Assembly (NCBI RefSeq): GCF_005049285.1
Contig: NZ_SOSC01000009.1
Coordinates: 1 to 64,000 of the forward strand
Direction of reading: 5' to 3'
Length of the DNA: 64,000 nucleotides
From: Halorientalis salina
GTDB taxonomy: Archaea > Halobacteriota > Halobacteria > Halobacteriales > Haloarculaceae
A model generated the notes under the pieces. The model searched no databases, was not told where the DNA came from, and worked only from the letters and a program-made list of their open reading frames with translations. Numbering within the stretch: position 1 is the first letter of the stretch; each line of letters opens with the position of its first letter. A program made the position numbers and the translations under genes. Positions 7,133 through 16,172 of the stretch are shown here, piece by piece.

Positions 7133-7824
7133 GTCAGCGCTGTCAGCCCGTCGGCGAGGAAGTAGACGCCGAAGCCGCCGAGAACGAGGGCGCTCCCGAC
7201 GGCGATCAGCGGCGCGAGCCTGTCGACCCGGTTCCCAGCGGCCACGAGCGCCGCCGGGAAGCCGACAATCCAGGCGACGATCCCGCCGAACAGGCCGACG
7301 ACGAGCGCGGGACTGCCGGTCGTGACGACGAGCAGTCCCGACAGCGCCGACCCGACGTACGGCGTCTTCGCAAGGACGTCGACGGTTCCAGGTTCCAGCA
7401 GTCCGACGCCGACGGTCAGCCAGAACGCGATCTGATAGGGGTTCGTCAGCGCCAGCACGAACGCCTTTCGGAAGCCGCGGCCGGTCGTCGCCGCAGTGTC
7501 GTCGGCCGCTCCCGCACCGAACTGCTCGCGGGCGTCGCTGACAGCGCCGTACGCGAAGTACAACATGAGAACGCCACCGGCGAGTATCATCGCGGCGCGG
7601 AGCGTCGGCCGTTCCTGCACGACGGCGACGACGCCGACCAGCGCCAGCAGGAAGAAACAGGCGTCGGCGGTCATCGCCCCGAGGCCGGCCCGGAAGCCGG
7701 CGAGCCAGCCACGGACGACGCTCTCCTCGGCGATGATGGCGTTCATCGGTCCCGGCGGCGCCGCGAGCGCGACCCCGAAGACGACGCCGGCGGCCAGCGT
7801 CGAGAGGAGAGTCCCGGCAGCCAT
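7129..7824 (-). CDS. LysE/RhtB-family amino-acid exporter
   Basis: A 231-residue protein with six hydrophobic helices. The family signature is near the N-terminus (VALAAPPGPMNAIIAEESV) and in NPYQIAFWLTVGVGLL. LysE-type transporters export amino acids or related compounds across the cytoplasmic membrane; the substrate here is unknown. It starts 9 nt after the stop of the threonine-synthase-like gene on the same strand, so the two probably form an operon, which would fit amino-acid metabolism coupled to export. Confidence 0.87.
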   Translation of the reverse strand: MAAGTLLSTLAAGVVFGVALAAPPGPMNAIIAEESVVRGWLAGFRAGLGAMTADACFFLLALVGVVAVVQERPTLRAAMILAGGVLMLYFAYGAVSDAREQFGAGAADDTAATTGRGFRKAFVLALTNPYQIAFWLTVGVGLLEPGTVDVLAKTPYVGSALSGLLVVTTGSPALVVGLFGGIVAWIVGFPAALVAAGNRVDRLAPLIAVGSALVLGGFGVYFLADGLTALT

Positions 7825-7833
7825 CCTCTCGGC

Positions 7834-9024
7834 TCAGATCCCCTTGCTCATCAGGTGGCTGCGCAGCACGTCGGCCTCCTTGTCGGCCGCGACCGTGTTG
7901 ACGACGACGACGGTGTCGTCCGCGTCGAACTCGCCGTCCTCGGCGAGCGCCTGCGCACCGCTGACGGCGGGGGCGCTGCCCGCTCCGACCTCGACGCCCT
8001 CGTCCCCGGCGACCGCGACGGCGCTCTCCAGACACGCCGCGTCCTCGGTCGCGACCGCGCCGCCGTCGCTCTCCCGGATCGCATCGAGCGCGAGCGACCC
8101 GCCCGCGGGGTCGGCGACCTCCACGTCGCCACAGATGGTGTCGGGCGTCTCGACGGGGTCGTGTTCGTCCCGGCCGTCCTCGAACGCCTCGACGATGGGT
8201 GCACATCCCTCCGCCTGGGCGGCGTAGAGCGCCGGTGCCCCGTCCACGAGGCCGAGGGCTGACAGTTCCGTCGCACCGGCCTGCAGGCCGACGAGGCCGA
8301 TGCCCTGCCCGGTCGGAGAGACCACGGCGTCTGGGGCCGTCCAGTCCAGTTGCTCGGCGATCTCGTAGGCGAGCGTCTTCCGGCCCTCAACGCGGTAGGG
8401 CGTCTCGAAGGCGGCGACGGAGTGCCAGTCTTCCTCGGCCGCGGCGTCTTCGAAGGCCTCGACGGCGTCGTCGAACCGACTGCCGACGACGGACATCTCG
8501 CCGCCGTGGACGTTGATCATCGCCTTGGTGCCGTGCGGTGATCGTGCCGGGACGAAGGCGTGAGCGGCGAGCCCCGCGCGGGCGGCGTAGGCGGCCGCGG
8601 ACTGGCCGGCGGTTCCGGTCGTCGGGAGCGCGACATCCGTTGCACCGTTGGCACACGCGGCCGAGACGGCGAGTGCGAGACCGCGGTCGGTGACGCTCCC
8701 CGTCGGATTGCGGCTCTCGTCTTTGACGTACACCTGACCGACGCCCCACGCCTCGGCCAGCGTCGGACACTCGACCAGCGGTGTGGTCCCCTCGCCCATC
8801 GAAACCAGTGTCTCGCGGGAGAGGGGGAGCAGTTCCGCGTACCGAGCGAGGCCCTCGAACCGCCGGTCGGCGAGTTCGTCGGCCGTGACGTCGACGCTAT
8901 CGAGGTCGTACTCGACGGTGAGGAAGCCGTCGCAGTCCGGACAGCGGTGTGTCTGGTCGGCCGGGTCGAACGCGGCCGCACAGTCCATACAAACGAGTCC
9001 GCGGACCGCGGGGGACGTATCCAT
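7834..9024 (-). CDS. Threonine-synthase-like PLP-fold protein lacking the catalytic lysine
   Basis: A 396-residue homologue of threonine synthase (PLP fold type II). An N-terminal zinc ribbon is intact (CMDC...CPDC, about 12-31), followed by the family start MGEGTTPLV and KDESRNPTGSVTDRG. In active enzymes that segment reads GSFKDR, where Lys forms the Schiff base with PLP; here it is T. The next cofactor loop is TTGTAGQSAAAYAARAG, where the usual SGNxG Asn is also replaced by T. The rest of the fold, including the Gly-rich SPTGQGIGL, is kept and the frame is intact. It is probably a non-PLP or regulatory relative, not a working threonine synthase. Confidence 0.85.
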   Translation of the reverse strand: MDTSPAVRGLVCMDCAAAFDPADQTHRCPDCDGFLTVEYDLDSVDVTADELADRRFEGLARYAELLPLSRETLVSMGEGTTPLVECPTLAEAWGVGQVYVKDESRNPTGSVTDRGLALAVSAACANGATDVALPTTGTAGQSAAAYAARAGLAAHAFVPARSPHGTKAMINVHGGEMSVVGSRFDDAVEAFEDAAAEEDWHSVAAFETPYRVEGRKTLAYEIAEQLDWTAPDAVVSPTGQGIGLVGLQAGATELSALGLVDGAPALYAAQAEGCAPIVEAFEDGRDEHDPVETPDTICGDVEVADPAGGSLALDAIRESDGGAVATEDAACLESAVAVAGDEGVEVGAGSAPAVSGAQALAEDGEFDADDTVVVVNTVAADKEADVLRSHLMSKGI

Positions 9025-9075
9025 GCTCGGCGTCTCGGGACGCCACGGACTAATCTCTGCGGATTCGCCGCCGGG

Positions 9076-10920
9076 TCAGTCGTCGTCAGGGCTCCGGGTC
9101 TCGTCCGCGCCTGGTTCGTTGGCAGGCGGCTCCGGCCCCGGTTCGTCGTCGGACGACTCCTCGCCCCCGTCGGCGATGGCGGTCTCCAGGCGCTGTTCGT
9201 GCCAGTCGTACTCGCGGCCGTACAGGGCGGGCGATTTTTCCTTGACGTTCCAGGGGTCCGGGTCGACCTCGGGGCCTTCGAGCCAGGACTGGACGACGTT
9301 CCAGACGAAGATGATCTGGCCGATGAGCAACAGCAGGGCACCGAGTGTGGCCGCCCTGTGGAGGTTAGTCAACAGCTGCTGGGGGGCGACACCGACCTCG
9401 TAGCCGGCGTATCGGCGCGGCATCCCGACGTACCCCAGCAGTAACATGGCGAAGAAGGCGACGTTGGTGCCCACCATCGAGAACCAGAAGTGCCACTTCC
9501 CGAGCGTGCGCTGGTACATCCGGCCCGTGAAGATGGGGAACCAGTAGTAGATGCCCGCGAAGGCGGCGAAGCCGATCGCGCCCATCACGATGTAGTGGAA
9601 GTGCCCGACCACGTAGTAGGTGTCGTGGACGAGGCGGTTGACGGGAACCGCCGCGAGGAACACGCCGGTGACGCCGCCGAGGATGAAATTGGAGATGAAG
9701 CCGATACAGAACAGCATCGGCGTCGTCAGGCGGAGCCGCCCGCTCCACATCGTCGTGATCCAGTTGAACACCTTGACGGCGCTCGGTATCGCGATGGCCA
9801 GCGAGATGGCCATGAAGCTCACCTGCAGTTCCGGGTTGATACCCGTCGAGAACATGTGGTGGGCCCAGACGCCAAAGGAGAGGACGCCGATGGCCAGCGT
9901 CGAGTAGACGACGAACTTGAACCCGAACAACCGGCGTCCGGAAAAGCGCGGCAGGATGTAACTGATCAGACCCATCGGCGGCAACACGAGAATGTATACC
10001 TCGGGGTGGCCGAAAAACCAGAACAGGTGTTGCCAGAGGATGGGGCCGCCACCCCCATCGACTGCGAAGAAGGCAGTGCCGAAGTTCCGATCCAGCAGGA
10101 GCATGATGAGCGCGCTCCCCAAAAGCGGGAACGCGAACAGGATGATGGCCGATTGCGTGAGCATCGTCCAGGAAAACAGGTCCAGATCCGCCCAGGAGAC
10201 GTCTTCGCCACGTTCGGTGATGATGGTCGCGATGAAATTGATCGCCCCCATCGTCGCCGAGACGCCGGTCAGGTGCAGGCCAAGCAGCAGCATGTCGGCA
10301 CCGGCCTGGGGCTGTTCGACCGACAGCGGCGTGTACATCGTCCAGGACGTCTGTGCCGCAGTGACGCCGGGAATGAGGAAGCCGCCCCAGATGAGCACGG
10401 CACCGGGAGGCAACAGCCAGAAAGCGATGGCGTTGATGCGGGGGAACGCCATGTCGTCCGCACCGATCAAAAGCGGGATGAAGTAGTTGGCAAAGGCCGC
10501 GATGATGGGCGTCCCGAAGAGAAACAGCATCGTGATGCCGTGGCTGGTGAGCAGGGCGTTGTAGAGACTCGCGTCGATGATCGCCTCGGTCGGCGTCACC
10601 AGTTCGGCACGCATGATGACGATCCCGATGCCGCCCCAGACGAACGCGACGAGCGCGTAGACACCGTACATGAGGCCGATGTCCTTGTGATCGACGGTCG
10701 TCAGCCAGCGGATCAGCCCGCTCGGCTTCTCCTGCTGTTCCACCTCCGAACCCTCGCCGTACACGCTGACGTCGTCCAGCGCGGTGTCGGGCGTTTCGAT
10801 CCGATCGAGTCCGAGAACGCTGTAGGACCGGTCGGCGACCCGATAGTCGAGCCAGAACGCGATGACCAACAGGAAGATCCCCATCACCGCCGCCGTCAGT
10901 ATCAGCGGAGACACCGCCAT
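9076..10920 (-). CDS. coxA: Haem-copper terminal oxidase subunit I
   Basis: A 614-residue, 12-helix catalytic subunit of an aerobic terminal oxidase that reduces O2 and pumps protons. Haem and copper ligands are visible: TSHGITMLFLFGTP (low-spin haem His), FFGHPEVYILVLPPMG (CuB His plus the cross-linked Tyr and the D-channel Glu of A1-type oxidases), WAHHMFSTG (CuB His pair) and VVGHFHYIVMG (haem a3 and haem a ligands). There is an N-terminal extra helix and an acidic C-terminal tail of about 60 residues. No subunit II or III gene adjoins it. The ATG is about 27 nt from a TATA element. Confidence 0.95.
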   Translation of the reverse strand: MAVSPLILTAAVMGIFLLVIAFWLDYRVADRSYSVLGLDRIETPDTALDDVSVYGEGSEVEQQEKPSGLIRWLTTVDHKDIGLMYGVYALVAFVWGGIGIVIMRAELVTPTEAIIDASLYNALLTSHGITMLFLFGTPIIAAFANYFIPLLIGADDMAFPRINAIAFWLLPPGAVLIWGGFLIPGVTAAQTSWTMYTPLSVEQPQAGADMLLLGLHLTGVSATMGAINFIATIITERGEDVSWADLDLFSWTMLTQSAIILFAFPLLGSALIMLLLDRNFGTAFFAVDGGGGPILWQHLFWFFGHPEVYILVLPPMGLISYILPRFSGRRLFGFKFVVYSTLAIGVLSFGVWAHHMFSTGINPELQVSFMAISLAIAIPSAVKVFNWITTMWSGRLRLTTPMLFCIGFISNFILGGVTGVFLAAVPVNRLVHDTYYVVGHFHYIVMGAIGFAAFAGIYYWFPIFTGRMYQRTLGKWHFWFSMVGTNVAFFAMLLLGYVGMPRRYAGYEVGVAPQQLLTNLHRAATLGALLLLIGQIIFVWNVVQSWLEGPEVDPDPWNVKEKSPALYGREYDWHEQRLETAIADGGEESSDDEPGPEPPANEPGADETRSPDDD

Positions 10921-10947
10921 ATCGGGGCCTGGGACGGTCGCCGGTTA

Positions 10948-10956
10948 GTTATTTAC
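10948..10956 (-). promoter_or_regulatory. TATA box of the oxidase subunit I gene
   Basis: On the minus strand gtaaataac lies 28-36 nt before ATG 10920, a distance giving an essentially leaderless mRNA. Confidence 0.55.
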
Positions 10957-11073
10957 CGGCAAATCGGATCCGGGATTCGCTACGCTCGACGTACCTCAAG
11001 TAAGAACGGCTTGTGTCGCGGTCGCCGGGCCGACCCCGCTGTCGTTTAGTGGTCGGGGTCCCAAGCGACGGAC

Positions 11074-12330
11074 ATGACACGTGTCGTGGTCGTCGGCGGC
11101 GGACTGGCGGGACTGGTCGCTGCGCGCCGCCTCGCGGCGGACGGCGTGGACGTGACGCTGCTCGAAGCGCGCGAGGGAGTCGGTGGCCGGGTCCGATCCG
11201 TCCGCGAGGACGGCTACGTCTTCGACCGCGGGTTCCAGGTCCTCTTTACGGCCTACCCCGCCGCCCAGCGGGAACTGGACTACGACGACCTCGACCTCCG
11301 GTATTTCACCGGCGGCGCGACCATCGCCAAACCCGGCCGACGCTCGGTCCTGGCCGAACCGCGGAGTCTCGGGGACCTCTCCGATACGATCTTCAATCCC
11401 GACGTGACCTTCGGCGACAAACTGCGCCTGTTCTCGCTCGGCCGCGAGCTGACGGGGCTCGACCCCGCGGACTGTTTCGACGGGGCGGAGCAAACCATCG
11501 AGTCGTACCTCCGCGAGCGGGGCTTCTCCCAGCAGTTCCTCGACAACTTCGCCGCCCCGTTCTACGGCGGGATCACGCTCGACCGGTCGCTGTCGGTCGA
11601 CGCCGGCGTCTTCCGGTACACCTTCAAGATGCTCCGGGAGGGCCGAACCGCCATCCCGGCCCGCGGGATGGGTGCCATCACCGAGCAACTCGCCGACCGG
11701 GCCCGCGCGGCCGGCGCGACCATCGAGCTCGGCACCACCGTCGAGAGCGTCGACGCCGCGGACGGTTCGACGGCCACGGTCGCAACCGGGAGCGAGACAC
11801 ACACCGTCGACGGGGCCGTCGTCGCCACCGATCCCCCTACTGCGGCGGATCTGACCGGCGTCGAGAGCGTCCCGACCGGGACGAAAGGCTGTGTCACCCA
11901 GTACTACGGGCTGCCTGGCCACATCAAACTCGACACCGGGAAGAAGATCGTGCTCAACGCGCGCGACGGCGAGCCGAATCAGGTCGTCCCGCTCTCGAAC
12001 GTCGCACCCGAGTACGCGCCCGACGACCGGACCCTGCTGTCGGCGACCTGGCTCGGGACGCCCGACGAATCGGATGAGGCACTCGCGGCCCGCGTTCGCG
12101 AGGTGCTGGGCCAGTGGTACCCGGAGCGGCGATTCGACGATCTCGACCTGCTCCACACCGACCACATCGACGTCGGGCAGTTCGATCAGCCACCGGGCTT
12201 CCGCCGCGACCTCCCGGACGTGGACGCCCCGGACGGACCGGTCGTCCTCGCCGGCGATTACACCCAGTGGTCGTCGATCCAGGGCGCGCTCGAAAGCGGT
12301 CGCGTGGCCGCCGAAACCCTTCTACAGTAA
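11074..12330 (+). CDS. NAD(P)/FAD-dependent oxidoreductase (amine oxidase/phytoene desaturase-like)
   Basis: A 418-residue flavoprotein. It has an N-terminal Rossmann dinucleotide site VVVVGGGLAGLVAARRLA, acidic residue E (LLEAREGVGGR) binding the FAD ribose, the GG-R motif, and the C-terminal FAD segment VVLAGDYTQWSSIQGALESG. It is related to carotenoid/squalene desaturases and protoporphyrinogen oxidases; the substrate is unknown. A tttagtgg TATA-like element lies about 25 nt upstream. The last 9 bp overlap the convergent phosphoesterase gene. Confidence 0.85.
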   Translation: MTRVVVVGGGLAGLVAARRLAADGVDVTLLEAREGVGGRVRSVREDGYVFDRGFQVLFTAYPAAQRELDYDDLDLRYFTGGATIAKPGRRSVLAEPRSLGDLSDTIFNPDVTFGDKLRLFSLGRELTGLDPADCFDGAEQTIESYLRERGFSQQFLDNFAAPFYGGITLDRSLSVDAGVFRYTFKMLREGRTAIPARGMGAITEQLADRARAAGATIELGTTVESVDAADGSTATVATGSETHTVDGAVVATDPPTAADLTGVESVPTGTKGCVTQYYGLPGHIKLDTGKKIVLNARDGEPNQVVPLSNVAPEYAPDDRTLLSATWLGTPDESDEALAARVREVLGQWYPERRFDDLDLLHTDHIDVGQFDQPPGFRRDLPDVDAPDGPVVLAGDYTQWSSIQGALESGRVAAETLLQ

Positions 12331-13062
12331 CTCCCGGAACTCCCCGAGCGGCGGGAACCGGCGCGTTTCCTCGACCGACTCGTCCCACACGATGGGGCGG
12401 AACCGGTCGAGGTCGGTCACGAGCGGCGAATTGAGCGCGGCCGTCCCGTACCGACGGTTGATCGAGACGCCCTTGACCAATTTGGTGAACGCCGGAAGCA
12501 TGAGCACGTCCGCGCCCCGGAACGCGTTCTCGCCGTAGAGATAACAGTGCCACTTCTGCCCCTCGATCGTGATCGTGGGGTGGTCGTGGCCGACGACGTA
12601 CAGCGCCGCGTCGGTCCCCGGTTCGCCGTGGCCGTGACAGACCACGACCGGGCCACCGTCGCCGCGCTCGTCGTTCGTCGACCCCGCTCCCGGCACCCAT
12701 TCGACGCCGTCGACGACGTACTCGTGTTCGGTGGGCCCGTCCCAGACCACGTCGAGCATCGTGTCGTGGTTGCCCGGCGTGACGACCGCCCGGGCACCGG
12801 CGTCGCGGCAGGTTCGCGCGAGCGCCGTCACCGTGTCCTCGGCCAGCGAGGGGACGCGGTCGAAAGAGTGGAGCAGGTCGCCGGCGAAGACGACTTCAGC
12901 GGGGTCGTACCGGTCGCACAGCGCGGCGAGTCGCTCGACCAGGTGGTCGCGTTCGCCCAGCGGGACCTGGACGTTCGAGCTCCGACCCTTCCCCACGTGC
13001 AGGTCGGCACAGACCAGCGTGTCCCCGAGCAACACGGCCCGGTCGCGGAGCGGTGCGTCCAT
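12322..13062 (-). CDS. Metallophosphoesterase (COG1407-like)
   Basis: A 246-residue calcineurin-like phosphoesterase. The metal-binding signature is complete and in order: CADLHVGK (Asp, His), FAGDLLHS (Asp), TPGNHD (Asn-His-Asp), VCHGHGEP and VVGHDHP. The subgroup with DLHVGK is often called an ICC-like or DNA repair exonuclease-like phosphoesterase; the actual substrate is not known. The gene converges with the oxidoreductase with a 9-bp overlap. Confidence 0.88.
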   Translation of the reverse strand: MDAPLRDRAVLLGDTLVCADLHVGKGRSSNVQVPLGERDHLVERLAALCDRYDPAEVVFAGDLLHSFDRVPSLAEDTVTALARTCRDAGARAVVTPGNHDTMLDVVWDGPTEHEYVVDGVEWVPGAGSTNDERGDGGPVVVCHGHGEPGTDAALYVVGHDHPTITIEGQKWHCYLYGENAFRGADVLMLPAFTKLVKGVSINRRYGTAALNSPLVTDLDRFRPIVWDESVEETRRFPPLGEFRELL

Positions 13063-13106
13063 CGGGCGGGGGTCGGGGTTCGGCGTGTAAATGTCTGCCG
13101 TCCGCG

Positions 13107-13775
13107 TCAGCTCGCGTGTTTCTTGGCCGTCGTGTACGCCTCGCGCAACCGCTTGAACTCGTCTTCGTCGCCCCCGTGGTCCGGGTGGACCTCCTTAACC
13201 CGCTCACGGTAGGCACCCTTGACGTCTTCGACCGACGCTCCGGTCGGAAGACCGAGCGCGGCGTAGGCCGCCTCGCTGGGGTCGAGGGCGTCCTCGCCGT
13301 CGAAGTCGACATCGGGCGTCTCGAAGGGGAGGCGATAGCCAAGCGCCACGCCGGGCAGTTCGTGTTCGACGAGCACCGGTTCGGTCTCGGAGTGGGCGAT
13401 ACGGTAGTACGCCCGCGCGTCGAAGGTGATGGCCACGTCCCGCTTGGGGAGGTAGAAGGCGACGTGTTGGCCCTCGACGAAGTGGCCCTCCGCGTACTGC
13501 TCACCGATGGCGTCTAAGTAGTCGCGCATCTCCGCCCGGCGACGCGTCTCGCTGTCGGTCGTCCGCTTCTCGCGAGGGCGCTCGCCGGGAAAATAGCGGA
13601 CCATCACGTAAAAGAGGCCGGCGACGACCAGACTGAGCACGACGCCGAGGAGTGCCCCGTCGATCACCCACCGCGGCAGCGTCTCCAGCGCCTCCGGAAG
13701 CACGCCTGAGGATAGGAAGCCGTCGATAAAGAATGTCTCGGAGTCGACGCCGGACCGAGTCGACCGGTCCCTCAT
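13107..13775 (-). CDS. Membrane-anchored J-domain protein
   Basis: A 222-residue protein with one transmembrane helix (about 36-60, WVIDGALLGVVLSLVVAGLF), a middle soluble domain, and a C-terminal J domain (about 165-218) with the HPD tripeptide in RVKEVHPDHGG. J-domain proteins stimulate Hsp70/DnaK ATPase; membrane anchoring suggests recruitment of DnaK to the membrane. The order (anchor first, J domain last) is unlike canonical DnaJ, which is encoded elsewhere. An inverted repeat starts at its start codon (13774-13855). Confidence 0.82.
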   Translation of the reverse strand: MRDRSTRSGVDSETFFIDGFLSSGVLPEALETLPRWVIDGALLGVVLSLVVAGLFYVMVRYFPGERPREKRTTDSETRRRAEMRDYLDAIGEQYAEGHFVEGQHVAFYLPKRDVAITFDARAYYRIAHSETEPVLVEHELPGVALGYRLPFETPDVDFDGEDALDPSEAAYAALGLPTGASVEDVKGAYRERVKEVHPDHGGDEDEFKRLREAYTTAKKHAS

Positions 13776-13855
13776 ACGGACTGTTGTGAGTCAGTTCGGT
13801 ATCGACCGTCCGCCGTCCGGCGGTCGTACCGGTAACAAGTTACAACAATCCGTAT
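13774..13855. repeat. Inverted repeat between the PAC2 stop and the J-domain start
   Basis: atacgga-c-tgttgt (13774-13787) is complementary to acaaca-a-tccgtat (13842-13855) at 13 of 14 positions. Between the arms lie a smaller palindrome gtaac-aa-gttac (13832-13843) and a GC-rich repeat. It could be a transcription terminator for the translation operon or an operator for the J-domain gene. Confidence 0.5.
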
Positions 13856-14610
13856 CAGCCGATGTATCGGAGGTCCTCGTCCGAGGGCGTCGGCGAGCCC
13901 TGTTCCATCTCCTGGATTTTCCGGACGACTTCCTCCATCTCCTCGGCCCGCTCCTCGAGCGAACCGAAGTCGACCTCGAACCCGACGAGGTCCTGCAACA
14001 CCGTCAGGACCGCCTGGGCGCTCTTGGGGTCGACGAGGTAGCCGCTGGTCTCGCCCATCAGGCAGGCCGACCCGAACCCGCGACGGCCGCCCAGTCCCAG
14101 CAGGAGGCCGCTCACGCCGACGATGCCGCCAGCCGGTTCGTCCTCGCGGAACTCGACACCCACGTCTTCGAGGTCGGCGGCGAGCTCGCCGGTCGTCGCC
14201 GCACCGAGCACGTCGTACTCCTCGATGAGTTCCCCCGTCGGCACGCCGCCCAGGGCGAACACGCGCTCGACGCCGAACTCCTCGGCCACGTCGAGGAAGC
14301 GGTCTGTCAGTTTGTAGTGCCCGCGGTTGTCCTGTGCCTGGTGGTCGCCGGTCAACACCAGCAGGTCCTGGCCCTGCTCGGTGTGGACGGCGTGGAACTC
14401 TGCGTTGGCCAGTTCCGACTGCCCCTCGTCGAGGCTGACCTGTGGCGGGAAGTGCTGGGAGTACACCTTCCGGACCGGTTCGCCGTCGAGTTCCTCCAGA
14501 AGATGCTCGGCGGCGAGTTTCCCGACGTGCCCGACGCCCGGCAGGCCCTCGATCAGTACCGGGTCCGAAAGCTCCGGGTCCGCGAGTCGCTCGGTCTCGA
14601 ATTCGTCCAT
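13855..14610 (-). CDS. PAC2-family (proteasome assembly chaperone-like) protein
   Basis: A 251-residue protein of the PAC2/DUF75 family: LIEGLPGVGHVGKLAAEHL at the N-terminus, ALGGVPTGEL in the middle, and ACLMGETSGYLVDPKSAQAV near the C-terminus. It is homologous to eukaryotic proteasome assembly chaperone 2; the archaeal function is not settled. It is the last gene of the L44e-S27e-aIF2alpha-Nop10-PAC2 operon, an order common in archaea, and starts 5 nt after nop10. Confidence 0.9.
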   Translation of the reverse strand: MDEFETERLADPELSDPVLIEGLPGVGHVGKLAAEHLLEELDGEPVRKVYSQHFPPQVSLDEGQSELANAEFHAVHTEQGQDLLVLTGDHQAQDNRGHYKLTDRFLDVAEEFGVERVFALGGVPTGELIEEYDVLGAATTGELAADLEDVGVEFREDEPAGGIVGVSGLLLGLGGRRGFGSACLMGETSGYLVDPKSAQAVLTVLQDLVGFEVDFGSLEERAEEMEEVVRKIQEMEQGSPTPSDEDLRYIG

Positions 14611-14615
14611 ACCGA

Positions 14616-14798
14616 TTAGTCGCGGTTGCGCCGCTTAATAGCGCGTCGATGTTTTCCGTAGGGGTCCGCCGGATCGAACGGCGCGGGCGCGCTGTTTACC
14701 GCCTGCGCCCCACACTCCGGACAGGTCTCACCCAGCGTGTACACCGGCCGCTCGTGGGTCGACTCCCAGGCCGAGCAGACGCGGATGTCGGATTTCAT
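14616..14798 (-). CDS. nop10: H/ACA RNP protein Nop10
   Basis: A 60-residue protein. Nop10 binds Cbf5 in the H/ACA guide ribonucleoprotein that makes pseudouridines in rRNA. Visible features are VYTLGETCPECG, PAPFDPADPYGKHRRAIKRR and the basic C-terminus. The first zinc-binding half is altered (VCSAWESTHERP instead of a CxxC), with an extra loop that I believe is usual in haloarchaea. The position after aIF2alpha supports the identification. Confidence 0.93.
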   Translation of the reverse strand: MKSDIRVCSAWESTHERPVYTLGETCPECGAQAVNSAPAPFDPADPYGKHRRAIKRRNRD

Positions 14799-14819
14799 GT
14801 GAAAAACGGACCGACGGAA

Positions 14820-15620
14820 TTACTCCTCGTCGGTGTTGCGCTCGCGGTGGTACTCGCCGCTGCCGCCGTGTTCGGCGACGACCGCGCTGGCGCGGTCCGC
14901 GCTCTCTTCGAGGTGGCTCTCGGCGGTCTTGTAGTCGGGCGCTTTCACCTTGATTCGGTACTCGGGCGCACCCACGTACGTGACCTCCAGTTCGACCTCG
15001 TCGGGGATCTCCCCGTTGCCCTCCGCGGCCTGCAGAGCGTCCTGGATGACCTCGACGCCCTGGGAGCCCGGACACTGCAGGTCGACGTAGCCGGTGACGT
15101 TGACGTACGGCACCGAGACGTTCTCGCGCGCGGTCTCGACGATGGCGTCGATCTCCTCCTCGGAGAGGTCGGTCTCTTCGAGGGCCTCGTGGCCGTGGAT
15201 GGCGGCCTGCTCGAAGCCGTCGTACATCGAGCCGAAGGCCGCGAGGAACTCGTTGGCGATGGCTCCGTACTGCTCGTCATCCATGTCCTCGCCGAAGGCG
15301 ACGGCCATCCAGTTGTCGGCCTTCTGCTCGTTTTTCCACTCCTGGATCTTGTCCTTGCGCTGGTGGTTGTTGACGTCCTTGATCGAGAGGTCGATCTGCT
15401 GGGCGTCCTCGTCGACCTCCAGCACCTTGGCGACGACCGTCTGGCCTTCGCTGACGTGGTCGCGGACGTTCTTGATCCATCCCGAGGCGACCTCGCTGAT
15501 GTGACAGAGGCCGCGCTTGTCCTCGTACTCGTCCAAGTCGACGAACACACCGAAATCCTCGATCTCGTCGATGCGTCCGACGACTAACTCGCCGGGTTCT
15601 GGCCAGCCACTGTACTTCAT
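14820..15620 (-). CDS. eif2a: Translation initiation factor aIF2 subunit alpha
   Basis: A 266-residue protein with an N-terminal S1 RNA-binding domain (about 8-84: [20 protein letters not shown] to LSIKDVN), a helical middle domain (about 90-175), and a C-terminal alpha-beta domain that contacts aIF2-gamma. It is part of the heterotrimer that brings initiator Met-tRNA to the small ribosomal subunit. It starts 6 nt after the S27e stop and sits in the conserved archaeal translation operon. Confidence 0.96.
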   Translation of the reverse strand: MKYSGWPEPGELVVGRIDEIEDFGVFVDLDEYEDKRGLCHISEVASGWIKNVRDHVSEGQTVVAKVLEVDEDAQQIDLSIKDVNNHQRKDKIQEWKNEQKADNWMAVAFGEDMDDEQYGAIANEFLAAFGSMYDGFEQAAIHGHEALEETDLSEEEIDAIVETARENVSVPYVNVTGYVDLQCPGSQGVEVIQDALQAAEGNGEIPDEVELEVTYVGAPEYRIKVKAPDYKTAESHLEESADRASAVVAEHGGSGEYHRERNTDEE

Positions 15621-15626
15621 GTGGGC

Positions 15627-15800
15627 TTATCGTGCCTCGACGGTCTCAACGATTTCGCCTTCGATGGCCGAGAGGCCACCGGTCGGGCGGGCCAGCGTGT
15701 GGCCACACACCGCACAGGTGACCTCGGTCGCGGCCTTCCCGAAGACGGTCTGTTCGTTCTCACAGTCCGGGCACTCGACGCTGAAGAAGTTCCCCGCCAT
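15627..15800 (-). CDS. rps27e: 30S ribosomal protein S27e (eS27)
   Basis: A 57-residue zinc-ribbon protein with CPDC (10-13) and CAVC (29-32) ligand pairs and the family segment FFSVECPDCENEQTVFGKAA. It starts at ATG 15800, 2 nt after the L44e stop; longer in-frame extensions overlap L44e and are rejected. It is co-transcribed with L44e and aIF2alpha. Confidence 0.96.
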   Translation of the reverse strand: MAGNFFSVECPDCENEQTVFGKAATEVTCAVCGHTLARPTGGLSAIEGEIVETVEAR

Positions 15801-15802
15801 GG

Positions 15803-16081
15803 TTACTCCTGGAACTCCAGTCGGCCGGCGCGCCATCCTTCGCGGAGGTGAGCCTTCCCGCATTCCGAGCAGCGGTACTTCAGGTCGGTCTTCTTCGTGG
15901 GCTTGTCTCCACCAGGGACCTTCGAGAACTTCCCGTCGTTCCCGATACCGGAGTTGCGCTCGCGCTGTCGATCGATCCACTTCATCCCGGTCTGGCGACC
16001 GGTTCGGACCTTCTCGACCTCGATTTCCTGGTGCTCGTTGCAGTGCGGACAGTACGTGTTAAATCGGCGTGGCATCTGCAT
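15803..16081 (-). CDS. rpl44e: 50S ribosomal protein L44e (eL42 family)
   Basis: A 92-residue protein with two zinc-binding pairs (YCPHC near 10-14 and RCSEC near 71-75) and a basic centre ([20 protein letters not shown]). It binds near the ribosomal E site. From memory it is almost identical to the Haloarcula marismortui protein, which supports a Haloarculaceae host. The start MQMPRR is kept as in Haloarcula. It is the first gene of the translation operon. Confidence 0.97.
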   Translation of the reverse strand: MQMPRRFNTYCPHCNEHQEIEVEKVRTGRQTGMKWIDRQRERNSGIGNDGKFSKVPGGDKPTKKTDLKYRCSECGKAHLREGWRAGRLEFQE

Positions 16082-16172
16082 AGATATCTACCTTAGTTCC
16101 TCGTATGAGAGTCCCCACTAAAACCCGTTTGGTTTTACGACCATCTTTTTGCTCCCATCTTTTTCCTCGTCG

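Noticed and set aside
7015-8262. Long plus-strand frame antisense to the LysE-like and ThrC-like genes
   Set aside because: Arg/Asp/Glu-rich shadow frame; the opposite strand has clear families with proper codon bias.
9490-11049. Long plus-strand frame antisense to the oxidase subunit I gene
   Set aside because: Charged low-complexity shadow of a well identified membrane protein.
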